DNA of 62,221 nucleotides from Komagataeibacter diospyri (GTDB taxonomy: Bacteria > Pseudomonadota > Alphaproteobacteria > Acetobacterales > Acetobacteraceae), in contig NZ_BDLU01000011.1 in assembly GCF_006538165.1 (NCBI RefSeq), positions 1 to 62,221 of the forward strand, in the 5' to 3' direction. The translations under genes and the position numbers were made by a program. Numbering within the stretch: the first letter of the stretch is position 1; every line of letters starts with the position of its first letter. Under the pieces are notes generated by a model. The model made no database searches. It saw only the letters and a program-made list of their open reading frames with translations, and was not told the DNA's origin. This document shows, in pieces, positions 53,948 through 62,144 of this stretch.

Positions 53948-54481
53948 ATGAAATCACAATTGCCAACCGCTACGGCTACCCAATTTATCATGGGCCAGTC
54001 CGCCCTCGGGGCAGTGATGGTTGCGATGGGGGAAGGGGGCATTGCCGCCATCATGCTGGGGGATGATCCTGAAGCCCTTCACCATACGGCGCTGGACAGC
54101 TTTCCGGGTATCCATCCAGTGCATGGCGAAATGGCGGATCGTACCCTTGCTGCGGTGCAGGCATGTATTGATACACCTTGGGCACCGCCTGACCTGAAGC
54201 TGACCATACAGGGCACATCGTTCCAGCAGCAGGTATGGCAGGCCCTGCGCGCCATCCCGTGCGGGACTACCACGACCTATACGGAACTGGCGGCACGGAT
54301 CGGCAGGCCGGGGGCCGTGCGTGCCGTGGCCGGGGCATGTGCCGCGAACAGGCTGGCGGTGGTCATACCCTGCCATCGTGTCATACGCAGTGACGGCAGC
54401 CTGTCAGGGTATCGCTGGGGTGTCGGGCGCAAACAGTGGCTGCTGGAGCGCGAGCGGGCAGGCATGGCGTCTGGCAGGTAA
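53948..54481 (+). CDS. ogt: Methylated-DNA--protein-cysteine methyltransferase
   Basis: The 177-residue suicide repair protein removes alkyl groups from O6-guanine. The active site is VVIPCHRVIRSDGSLSGYRWG near residue 138, with the acceptor Cys in PCHRV. The helix-turn-helix FQQQVWQALRAIPCGTTTTYTEL precedes it. No AraC-type Ada domain is present, so it is the Ogt form. Convergent with the acetate transporter gene 14 bases away. Confidence 0.94.
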   Translation: MKSQLPTATATQFIMGQSALGAVMVAMGEGGIAAIMLGDDPEALHHTALDSFPGIHPVHGEMADRTLAAVQACIDTPWAPPDLKLTIQGTSFQQQVWQALRAIPCGTTTTYTELAARIGRPGAVRAVAGACAANRLAVVIPCHRVIRSDGSLSGYRWGVGRKQWLLERERAGMASGR

Positions 54482-54495
54482 AATCTGGTCGTTGT

Positions 54496-55113
54496 TCAGG
54501 AAATATGAACGACAAGATCATCCCTGCGCGGGGTATCGGTTGGGGGGCGCGGCCATCCGACCGGCAGGATGGCGTGGCCGAACTGGGCTTCAAAAATCTC
54601 ACTGGCAGCCAGATATATCGCGCTCAGGCCACAGATCAGCCCTTCATACCCCGCAATAATGCCAAGCACGGCGCGGCCGGAGACTTCCGCACAGCCAAGC
54701 AGGGCAAACAGCAGCGTCAGGCTGAAAAATACGACCTGATGCATGCGTGACGCCGCCAGCGACCCCACTGCCATAACGGCCGTAAACAGCGCCCATACCC
54801 ACATGTAACCGCCCAGCAGCGCCGGGGAGGATTCAGGCGCCAGCCCCCAGCGTGGCAGGAATAGCAATACAGCCAGCGAAATCCAGAATGCCCCATAGGC
54901 CATGAAAGCTGTCATGCCGAACGTATTGCGGTTGCCGTATTCCAGTATCCCCGCGATGAACTGCGTGATACCGCCAAAGACCAGCCCCATGGCCAGGATG
55001 GCCGATCCCATTGGCACGATCTGGGCATTGTGCAGGTTGAGCAGAACGGTGGTCATGCCAAACCCCATAAGCCCCAGCGGGGCGGGATTGGCGTTTGCGT
55101 TGTCGTGCGCCAT
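54496..55113 (-). CDS. satP: GPR1/FUN34/YaaH-family acetate transporter
   Basis: The 205-residue inner-membrane protein has six helices. The family motif NPAPLGLMGFGMTT lies at residues 9-22, and FGGITQFIAGILEYGNRNTFG near residue 46 is highly typical. It exchanges acetate or succinate with protons. For an acetic acid bacterium this is a plausible acetate uptake or resistance protein. It has its own promoter in the AT-rich spacer upstream. Confidence 0.93.
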   Translation of the reverse strand: MAHDNANANPAPLGLMGFGMTTVLLNLHNAQIVPMGSAILAMGLVFGGITQFIAGILEYGNRNTFGMTAFMAYGAFWISLAVLLFLPRWGLAPESSPALLGGYMWVWALFTAVMAVGSLAASRMHQVVFFSLTLLFALLGCAEVSGRAVLGIIAGYEGLICGLSAIYLAASEIFEAQFGHAILPVGWPRPPTDTPRRDDLVVHIS

Positions 55114-55560
55114 GCCGGTTTTTCCGTTTCATGATGGATGAATTATGACAAATCATGTCACCACGGTATGGGCGAGGATATTAAAATATGGCTTACCCTT
55201 TTCCGGTCATGAACGGCATGCCAATGCATGGATGCGGGCAGGGTTCCCGAACGCTGTAAAACAGGGACATGAAATTACAAACGTTACTTTAGAGATTTAA
55301 TATTTCACATCCCGGGCAAACGAATAAAATGGAACGTTCCGGTTGTGAAAAAACATTAATTATTTATATATTAACTGTATAAAAAATAAAGAAATATAAT
55401 ATAAAATATCAAGATAAATTATATTTTTAAAATATACTTTGTATTGTATGATATAAACACATTGCATTTCGAACCGGGATTGTTCCGGACGGGACATGGT
55501 GCAGCCGGAAAAGGCTGTTAAGATAGCCTATTGTTTTCGTTGATTGCTTGGGATTGATTG
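55114..55560. other. AT-rich divergent spacer between satP and the amine oxidase operon
   Basis: About 450 bases without a gene. The stretch 55345-55445 is almost free of G and C, with long A and T runs, and probably holds the promoter and upstream elements of the amine oxidase operon. It may bend or bind nucleoid proteins. No operator palindrome was recognised. Confidence 0.6.
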
Positions 55561-57165
55561 ATGACAGACCCCCATCCGCACAAGGCCCCCACGCGCAGAC
55601 AGCTCCTGACCCGGATCGGCACGCTTGCCGGTAGTGCGGCACTGTATCAGGCCATGACTGCCATGGGGCATGCGCAGGGGACGGATTTCACGGCTCCTCC
55701 GGTCCTGTCGGGTGCGAAACGTGGGACGCGCGTGCTGGTGCTGGGTGCGGGACTGGCCGGCATGCTGTCCGCCTATGAACTGCGCAAGGCCGGGTACGCG
55801 GTGCAGGTCCTGGAATTCCAGGGACGTAGCGGGGGGCGCAATATCAGCCTGCGTGGCGGTGACACGGTAACCGAACTGGGCGGGGCTGTGCAGAAGGTCG
55901 GCTTCGCGTCGGGCAATTACATCAATCCTGGTCCGTGGCGCATTCCCTATCACCATCAGGGCCTGCTGCATTACTGCCGCGAATTCGGGGTGGAACTGGA
56001 ACCGTTTGTGGAACTGAACCATAATTCATGGCTTCATTCCTCCACCGCGTTTGATGGCAAGCCGGTCCGCTACCGTGAATTCTCCAGCGACTTCACCGGT
56101 TTTACGGCTGAATTGCTGGGCAAGGCGATCGATCAGCACAAGCTGGATGACGTGGTGGGCGCGGATGAACGCGAACACCTGCGCACCGCCATGGAACAGT
56201 GGGGCGCCCTTGACCCGGATATGGCATACCGCAAGGGCGATACCAGTTCCCAGCGTCGTGGCTATATCCGGCCGCAGGGCGGCGGGATCGAGGGCGCACC
56301 GGTCCCGTCGGACCCGTTTGCCCGCAAGGATGTCATGCGCTCAGGACTATGGACATGGATGGCCTTCCACGAACGCCTTGAAATGCAGACAACCATGTTC
56401 CAGCCCGTAGGCGGCATGGACATGATCGGAAAGGGCTTCAGCCGGCAGGTGCATGACCTGATTACCCTGAACTGCAAGGTGACATCCATACAGCAGGACG
56501 ATCATGGCGTAAGGGTCATGTATAATGACATGAACCATGGCGGCGTGGTGCGGCAGGCACAGGCTGATTACTGCGTATGCACCATTCCGCTGTCCATCCT
56601 GTCACAGCTGGATGTACAGGTCAGCGCGCCGATGAAGGCCGCAATCATGGCTGTGCCCTATGCGTCCTCGGTCAAGATGGGGATGGAGTTCAGGCGCCGC
56701 TTCTGGGAAGAAGATGACCAGATTTACGGCGGCATAAGCTATACCGACCAGCCGATCAGCCAGATTTCATATCCCAGCCATGGCTATTTTTCCCGTGGTC
56801 CGGCAGTGCTGCTGGGGGGATACATGTTTGGCCCCGCTGCCTTTGACTTTGCAGGCATGACGCCCGAGGCCCGGCTGGAACAGGCGCTGGCACAAGGTGA
56901 GGTCCTCCACCCCGGCACATACCGCAAGGAGTTTTCAAACGGTGTCAGCCTGGCATGGAGCCGCGTGCCGTGGGCGATGGGCTGCTGTTCCATGTGGAGC
57001 GAGCAGGCCCGCAAGACCCATTACAGGACGCTGTGTACGATGGATAACCGCATCGTGCTGGCGGGTGAGCACGCATCCTATGTCGGGTGCTGGCAGGAAG
57101 GGGCCATCCTGTCTGCGCTGGATGCCGTAACCCAACTGCATAAACGGGCACAGGGAGCCAGCTGA
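55561..57165 (+). CDS. Tat-exported flavin amine oxidase/dehydrogenase
   Basis: This 534-residue protein starts at ATG 55561. It has a twin-arginine signal (APTRRQLLTRIGTLAG, arginines 12-13), an FAD motif VLVLGAGLAGMLSAYELR (residues 58-75), the GRSGGRN motif at 88-94 and a C-terminal FAD contact IVLAGEHASYVGCWQEGAI. It belongs to the monoamine/L-amino acid oxidase family. The next two genes, overlapping, encode a cytochrome c and an exported RidA. By analogy with NicA2, which reduces cytochrome c rather than oxygen, this may be an amine dehydrogenase. The substrate is unknown. Confidence 0.88.
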   Translation: MTDPHPHKAPTRRQLLTRIGTLAGSAALYQAMTAMGHAQGTDFTAPPVLSGAKRGTRVLVLGAGLAGMLSAYELRKAGYAVQVLEFQGRSGGRNISLRGGDTVTELGGAVQKVGFASGNYINPGPWRIPYHHQGLLHYCREFGVELEPFVELNHNSWLHSSTAFDGKPVRYREFSSDFTGFTAELLGKAIDQHKLDDVVGADEREHLRTAMEQWGALDPDMAYRKGDTSSQRRGYIRPQGGGIEGAPVPSDPFARKDVMRSGLWTWMAFHERLEMQTTMFQPVGGMDMIGKGFSRQVHDLITLNCKVTSIQQDDHGVRVMYNDMNHGGVVRQAQADYCVCTIPLSILSQLDVQVSAPMKAAIMAVPYASSVKMGMEFRRRFWEEDDQIYGGISYTDQPISQISYPSHGYFSRGPAVLLGGYMFGPAAFDFAGMTPEARLEQALAQGEVLHPGTYRKEFSNGVSLAWSRVPWAMGCCSMWSEQARKTHYRTLCTMDNRIVLAGEHASYVGCWQEGAILSALDAVTQLHKRAQGAS

Positions 57166-57590
57166 TGCGCAGGATCGCACTCCTTTCCACCCTGCTCGTC
57201 CTGCCGCTGCTGGCCCCGTTTGGGACAGCACATGCCGATAGTGCCAGCGCGTTTGAAGGCGCCGTCCAGCCCATGGCGACGGGGGAAGACGTGTACCACC
57301 ACGTCTGCCAGAGTTGTCACATGCCCGATGGCAAAGGGGCCGTGGGGGCAGGCGCGCAGTTCCCGGCGCTGGCTGGTAATGCCAAGCTGCAGGTCAGCGC
57401 CTATCCGATCTATGTCATCATGAACGGGTATGGCGGCATGCCATGGTTTTCGGAAATGCTGACGGACCAGCAGATTGCCAATGTCGTGGCCTATATCCGC
57501 ACGCATTTTGGCAATAATTATACGGATCCCGTGACTCCGGCCGAGGTAACGCCCCAGCGGCCAGCCATACCGCCCAAGGAGATATATTGA
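57165..57590 (+). CDS. Periplasmic c-type cytochrome, probable amine oxidase partner
   Basis: The 141-residue protein has a signal peptide (LLSTLLVLPLLAPFG, cut near AHA) and one haem site CQSCH at residues 48-52; Met92 in GGMPWF is the probable sixth ligand. Its ATG overlaps the amine oxidase stop (TGATG) and its own stop overlaps the RidA start, so the three are translationally coupled. It is the expected electron acceptor of the flavoenzyme and would pass electrons to a terminal oxidase. Confidence 0.9.
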   Translation: MRRIALLSTLLVLPLLAPFGTAHADSASAFEGAVQPMATGEDVYHHVCQSCHMPDGKGAVGAGAQFPALAGNAKLQVSAYPIYVIMNGYGGMPWFSEMLTDQQIANVVAYIRTHFGNNYTDPVTPAEVTPQRPAIPPKEIY

Positions 57591-58099
57591 TGTCCTGTAT
57601 GAAAACGATCCTTGCCGCACTTGCGCTCATGACCGGTGTGGGGACTGCGCTGCCCGCGCATGCGGCGGATGGCATCGTACGTCACCCGGAAGAGGATTTC
57701 CCCATTTCCACCGTGATCGAGGTACCGGCCGGGGCTTCGACAATCTATCTAAGCGGTCAGGGCGCTCCGGTACAGGATAAGAAAGCCGATCCGCATACCA
57801 TCGCAGCTTATGGCGATACACAGACACAGACCCGTGCCGCGCTGGAATCCATTCAGGGCGAACTGAAAAAGCTGGGGCTGGGTCTGGGCGATGTGGTCCA
57901 GATGCATGTTTATATGGTTGAGGACCCGAAACTGGGTAAGCTGGATTTTAACGGGATGATGAAGGCCTATACCCAGTTCTTTGGCACGGCGAAGCAGCCG
58001 AACCTGCCGGTCCGTTCCGCTTTTGGCGTAGCCCATCTGGGCAATCCGGGCTGGCTGGTTGAAATCGAGGTCACGGCCGTACGCGCGTCGGGTCGGTAA
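57590..58099 (+). CDS. Exported RidA (YjgF/YER057c/UK114) family protein
   Basis: From ATG 57590, behind AAGGAG, the protein has 169 residues, including a signal peptide (ILAALALMTGVGTALPAHA). The RidA body keeps Arg142 in LPVRSAFGVAHL, and WLVEIEVTAV near residue 155, positions needed for enamine/imine hydrolysis. Classical RidA is cytoplasmic; export is unusual. Third in an operon with a Tat-exported amine oxidase, it probably hydrolyses the imine product in the periplasm. Confidence 0.88.
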   Translation: MSCMKTILAALALMTGVGTALPAHAADGIVRHPEEDFPISTVIEVPAGASTIYLSGQGAPVQDKKADPHTIAAYGDTQTQTRAALESIQGELKKLGLGLGDVVQMHVYMVEDPKLGKLDFNGMMKAYTQFFGTAKQPNLPVRSAFGVAHLGNPGWLVEIEVTAVRASGR

Positions 58100-58148
58100 T
58101 GCCGTATTCGGCACCATCGTGCCACGTTACGTGGTGACAGACAGGGAA

Positions 58149-58182
58149 GAAAAGGGGGACAGGCTGTGGCTCCCCCTTTTTT
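58149..58182 (+). terminator. Terminator of the amine oxidase operon
   Basis: AAAAGGGGGA and TCCCCCTTTTTT form a stem around the loop CAGGCTGTGGC, 50 bases after the ridA stop, with a T run on the plus strand. It also faces the 3' end of the convergent cytochrome c gene. Confidence 0.8.
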
Positions 58183-58261
58183 CATTATTCGGTTACGGTC
58201 TGACTGCTGGTGTCATCTGATTATTTTCCCATATGATAATGGTCGCTGGATTTCGGGTCTA

Positions 58262-58720
58262 TCAGGGTAGCGGGTGCTGTGCCTCAAGTGCCTTGCGCCT
58301 TTCCACCATGCCGGTGGGCGTGGCGGATTTCTTCCGTCCCGCAACTACGTCATCGACGCTGAAAATCGTGGCATCCGTGCCGCCCGGCAGACCCGCCACA
58401 TGGTTCAGGATGGCGGCGATCTGGTCATCAGGCAGCATCTTGAACGATGGCATGAACCCGCTATAGGCATTACCTCCCGCCGTGATTGGCCCCATCAGGC
58501 CATTCAGCGCAACGCCCACGATGTACTGCCTGCCTTCCGGCGTGCTGGCAATCCTGTCCACCCGTCCGGCCAGTGGCGGAAACTGCCCCGGCACGCCCTG
58601 TGCATTGGCCTGATGGCATACGCTGCAGTTTGCCAGGAACGGCGTCGTGCCATCCGTCGCAAATGCGGACCCTGCAGGCATGGACAGGCAGAATATCGCG
58701 GCCAGCAGTCTTTTTTTCAT
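58262..58720 (-). CDS. Periplasmic c-type cytochrome
   Basis: The 152-residue protein has a signal peptide (LLAAIFCLSMPAGSAFA) and one haem motif CSVCH at residues 32-36, with Met90 in SGFMPSF as the likely axial ligand. FPPLAGRVDRIASTPEGRQYIVGVALNG-type sequence follows the haem, as in cytochromes associated with alcohol, aldehyde or amine dehydrogenases. It converges on the amine oxidase operon, and could be an alternative partner. It is not closely similar to the cytochrome at 57165. Confidence 0.88.
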   Translation of the reverse strand: MKKRLLAAIFCLSMPAGSAFATDGTTPFLANCSVCHQANAQGVPGQFPPLAGRVDRIASTPEGRQYIVGVALNGLMGPITAGGNAYSGFMPSFKMLPDDQIAAILNHVAGLPGGTDATIFSVDDVVAGRKKSATPTGMVERRKALEAQHPLP

Positions 58721-59052
58721 GGGTATTCCCTGATTAATCCCGTTTCCGGCAGCCTATCCCACTGTCGCGCGCATACATATCCCCGGCGGGGGTATGAAGG
58801 GGGAAAGGACAGGCTATCAGTCATGCCCGCTATTCATGGCTTTACGCAGGGTGACGTGAGGCGGCAGGACATGGCGGATAAAAAAAGGACGCCCCGCCGA
58901 AGCGGGACGCCGAGTTTAGGGATTGGGAGACGTTGTGGTGTCACGAGATCCACACCGGATTAACTTCACTTACGGATAATAGTTTTCCTGAAATCAGATT
59001 AATGAAGAAAATATTTTGTTTATCGTATGTTCTGTAATGCAGGCGTCCCGCA
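58721..59052. other. Intergenic region upstream of cytochrome c
   Basis: About 330 bases hold the cytochrome promoter (minus strand) on the left and a terminator stem near 58880-58916 for the minus-strand gene starting at 59328. No gene was recognised between them. Confidence 0.55.
58880..58916 (-). terminator. Rho-independent terminator (minus strand)
   Basis: On the minus strand GGCGTCCCGCTTCGGCGGGG-type stem (58887-58912) with a UUCG-like tetraloop is followed by a run of seven T. It lies 136 bases past the stop of the small membrane protein gene and is the only strong terminator downstream of it. Confidence 0.8.
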
Positions 59053-59328
59053 TTACACCCCATGCAGCATGACAAACTGGCGGGCGAAGGGCAGCATGAC
59101 CGTGATGCTCAGCAATCCCAGCACAACGGTCATCCCGGCGAAGGTCATCATGTGATGGGGATAATCCTCGGTATATAAAAGGCCGCAGACCCAGAACACC
59201 ACGGCTTCCACCGCCAGGCCGATGCCCAGCACCGGGATATGGAAAAACGGCCCGGCCAGCCACCATGCAATAGCCCCCGGCACAACGACAGCCATCGTTG
59301 AGCGGAACAGGAATAGGATTGCACGCAT
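59053..59328 (-). CDS. Small integral membrane protein, function unknown
   Basis: The 91-residue protein has three hydrophobic helices (about residues 10-30, 35-52, 62-85) linked by short polar loops, including YTEDYPHHMMTF. An AGGGTCAG site precedes the ATG. No family was recognised. It is not obviously tied to its neighbours, though it shares strand and spacing with the secreted small protein upstream. Confidence 0.65.
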   Translation of the reverse strand: MRAILFLFRSTMAVVVPGAIAWWLAGPFFHIPVLGIGLAVEAVVFWVCGLLYTEDYPHHMMTFAGMTVVLGLLSITVMLPFARQFVMLHGV

Positions 59329-59458
59329 GTCTGACCCTGGACCTTGTTATCGGGAAGGAAATATCACGTAACCGTGACATGGGCGCAGGATGCCCGTTTC
59401 CATACCGATGGGCAACCGCAGGCAGCGGACATGCCGGCTGCCTGCGTGACAGGCGTGA

Positions 59459-59821
59459 TTACTGCGCGGCGGGGGCGGCGGCCGGTACCGTGCCTGCGGC
59501 CGGAGTGTCGGGTGTCATCTTGCCCGGTGTTGTCGAATGTTCGACATCATACGCCGTTGCCTTGGCTTTATAGTTGCCCTTGGCGCCAGGATGCTCCTGA
59601 TCATACAGGGCGGCCTTTGCCTTGGCTTCCTTGCGGTATTCGTGGCGCTTGTACATGCCCGTCACGCAACCGGCGGCAGCACCCAGTACCGTGTGGTGGT
59701 TTGCGACATGCCCGCCAACTGCACCAACGGCGCCGTATTTCAGGCAGCCACCGGGTTCGGCATGGGCAGTCGTGGCGCATGTGATGGCCGCAACGGCACC
59801 CAGGAGAGCGATCTTGCGCAT
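59459..59821 (-). CDS. Small secreted protein with glycine-rich segment, function unknown
   Basis: From ATG 59821, eight bases after AAGGA, the protein is 120 residues. A signal peptide (IALLGAVAAITCATTAHA) is followed by a glycine-zipper-like stretch KYGAVGAVGGHVANHHTV and GAAAGC, a lysine- and alanine-rich middle, and a proline/alanine-rich tail. Similar small exported proteins with glycine zippers are common in acetic acid bacteria, but no function is assigned. Confidence 0.65.
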   Translation of the reverse strand: MRKIALLGAVAAITCATTAHAEPGGCLKYGAVGAVGGHVANHHTVLGAAAGCVTGMYKRHEYRKEAKAKAALYDQEHPGAKGNYKAKATAYDVEHSTTPGKMTPDTPAAGTVPAAAPAAQ

Positions 59822-59896
59822 GGATGTCATCCTTTTTTTACATACAGGTCAGTCTGATATTCAGGGCATATCCGATAAGAAATATTTTGTCACCTT

Positions 59897-61897
59897 TTAC
59901 GCCATGACATCCGGATTTTCATGCAGGCCGGCAGTAATGATATGCAGGCACGCCAGCACTTCCGCCATCTGCGCCCTGGCCCGCGGGGTTGTGGCGCGCG
60001 CCTGTTCATGGCGGGTCCATGCCAGTATGTACGGGGTCATGGATGCGGCCTGCCCCCTGTCCCATCGCGCCAGGAACAAGGTTACGATCCGTTCTGCACG
60101 TTTGGATAGCTGGCCTTCGCGGACCAGTTCACGCAAGCGGATGATATAGATGCCCACCGTCATGGACATGATCTGTCGCGCAACACAGGCCCCCAGTACG
60201 GGTGGGGGCAGGGCGTTGGCCTGAAACAGGATACGTACAAGGCTGGAGGCACAGCTGGCCAGCCAGGCGGGCGCATCCGTGCGGGTGTCCATCCGCGCCA
60301 GGTGCCGCAGGCGCAGGCTGACCCATATCTCCGTCCGGCGGACATGCACATCCATGCGGAAAGGCACGACCAGCCGGTAGGTCAGGAGCACGAAAATGAT
60401 ACTGGCCAGGAACGCCATGGTATTGTTCAGGAACGAGATTTCATCAAACCGTCCCTGATTGATCGGTCCGATCAACACCGGCAGGAACATGTTGAATGAA
60501 AACGCGTAGCCCGCAAGCTGGGGCCTGCGGGCGGCAAGCCCCCCCACCGTCATGGGCACCAGCAGGACCATCAGCAGGATTTCCGGCGCGGTAATGGCGG
60601 GAATGACCCATAGTGCAAGGACCGCTGCCGTGGCCGCGCACCACAGGCCCCCTTTCAGGAACGGCGTGGTGGCGACCAGCGGGTTTTCGCGTGTTGCCAT
60701 CAGGCCATAAATCAGGGCGACGAAGGAAATGAATGCGGGGCCGTGGTGCCATGCGGTGATTTCCCATACAAGGCACGCCCCCATGATTGCGGCCGCCGCG
60801 CGCAGGCCGTTGTTGATGGCTTCACGCATATGGCGACGGGATGTCAGGCTGAAGCGGAACCGGTCCCCACGTGGCGCAGTGGTACAGGCGGTTATTTCAT
60901 TACTGACCCGCGTGGCTTCGGACAGCAGTGCCGTGGTCACCGGCCGCCATTCCGGGTTGTCTGCCGTATCGGTGGCAGGTCTGGGCGCATTATCCTGCAG
61001 CCATGCCGCAAGTGCCTGTTCGGGCGGTGCGCCGTCCATGCGTGGCGGCGCGGTCATGCGGGGATACAGGATCTGCAGCGCACGCGCCTGCGCCAGCATG
61101 ACCAGCATACCCGCCAGCGCACGCCGGGCATGGTCGCCCACATGGTTGCGCGGTCCCAGCTCCAGCGCGCTGAATTCGATCTGTCCGCTGAACGTTACGA
61201 TCCGTTTCAGCAGGGTGCCGGTAATGGCCTGCTGTTCCGGCCCGGCCTGTGCGCCGGGATGCCGGATGATGGTGGCGCAGGTGGCGCGGAATGTATCGGC
61301 CAACCGGTCGAGAAGCTGCTGGCGGGCACGTTCCACCATACGGGGCATGAACAGGACCGCCAGTACCGCTTCGCACAGCACACCCAGTATGATGTAGCTG
61401 CTGCGCGCGACACTTATGGCAAAAACATCATCGGGTTGTGCAATGGCCCCCGTGGCGATGATGGCGGATGTAAACCCCGTCAGCACCAGTCCGTACGCCC
61501 GGTACTGGTCAAGCAGCGTCGCCAGTGCGCAGCACAGTCCGATCCATAGCGACAGGCAGGTGAAAAACAGCCCTGGCGCCTGTGGAAAGGCCGCCATCAG
61601 GGTAATGGCCGCAACACTGCCCACCAAGGTGCCGAAAATGCGCCAGCGCGCCTTGGACAGGCTTTCCCCGCGTGAGGACTGCGCCACGACCCATACGGTC
61701 AGGGGGGCCCATTGCGGGCTGTCCAGTTCCATCCACATCGCGATCAATAGCGATATGATGGCGGCAAACGATGTCCGTACCGCGAACGCCAGGTCTGGCA
61801 GGGTTGGCGCATAAATCCATGAAACGCGCCTTACTTGATGCATCAGCACGCTGGTAATGCGTTCAGGCAGGGGTAAAGTTGCGGTCTGTGCCCCCAT
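59897..61897 (-). CDS. FUSC-family membrane transporter (AaeB/YccS-like)
   Basis: The 666-residue protein has two membrane domains of about six helices: residues 30-180, starting DLAFAVRTSFAAIISLLIAMW, and about 355-500, with GLRAAAAIMGACLVWEITAWHHGP. Cytoplasmic helical regions follow each. The segment SPQWAPLTVWVVAQSSRGESLSKARWR is the FUSC signature. Relatives export aromatic acids or fusaric acid. No adaptor (AaeA) gene is adjacent on this side, so the partner is unknown. Confidence 0.88.
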   Translation of the reverse strand: MGAQTATLPLPERITSVLMHQVRRVSWIYAPTLPDLAFAVRTSFAAIISLLIAMWMELDSPQWAPLTVWVVAQSSRGESLSKARWRIFGTLVGSVAAITLMAAFPQAPGLFFTCLSLWIGLCCALATLLDQYRAYGLVLTGFTSAIIATGAIAQPDDVFAISVARSSYIILGVLCEAVLAVLFMPRMVERARQQLLDRLADTFRATCATIIRHPGAQAGPEQQAITGTLLKRIVTFSGQIEFSALELGPRNHVGDHARRALAGMLVMLAQARALQILYPRMTAPPRMDGAPPEQALAAWLQDNAPRPATDTADNPEWRPVTTALLSEATRVSNEITACTTAPRGDRFRFSLTSRRHMREAINNGLRAAAAIMGACLVWEITAWHHGPAFISFVALIYGLMATRENPLVATTPFLKGGLWCAATAAVLALWVIPAITAPEILLMVLLVPMTVGGLAARRPQLAGYAFSFNMFLPVLIGPINQGRFDEISFLNNTMAFLASIIFVLLTYRLVVPFRMDVHVRRTEIWVSLRLRHLARMDTRTDAPAWLASCASSLVRILFQANALPPPVLGACVARQIMSMTVGIYIIRLRELVREGQLSKRAERIVTLFLARWDRGQAASMTPYILAWTRHEQARATTPRARAQMAEVLACLHIITAGLHENPDVMA

Positions 61898-62054
61898 TTC
61901 ATTCAGCCTTTTACATCATGGTCAGGATGCGCATTGCCCATGCGGGCTTTGCCGTGGCGGAACATGGCGGCGGCGGGACAGGCCGGTCCAATCGTTTGTT
62001 ATGATATTTTGATAAGTAATATTTATGACCCCCTGATGGGGGGAGGGAGCACCA

Positions 62055-62093
62055 CACCATATGCAGGATACGGACTGCATCCGGCATATGGTG
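62055..62093. terminator. Inverted repeat between the FUSC gene and the partial porin gene
   Basis: CACCATATGC and GCATATGGTG form a perfect ten-base stem, with a further inner pairing GGAT/ATCC. It lies 50 bases beyond the stop of the minus-strand partial gene and 158 bases before the FUSC start. There is no T run, so it could be a porin transcript end or an operator. Confidence 0.4.
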
Positions 62094-62144
62094 CGGGCGT
62101 GTATATGGCGTAGTGCGTGCCAGAGCGTGAAAACGGCCCGGTGT

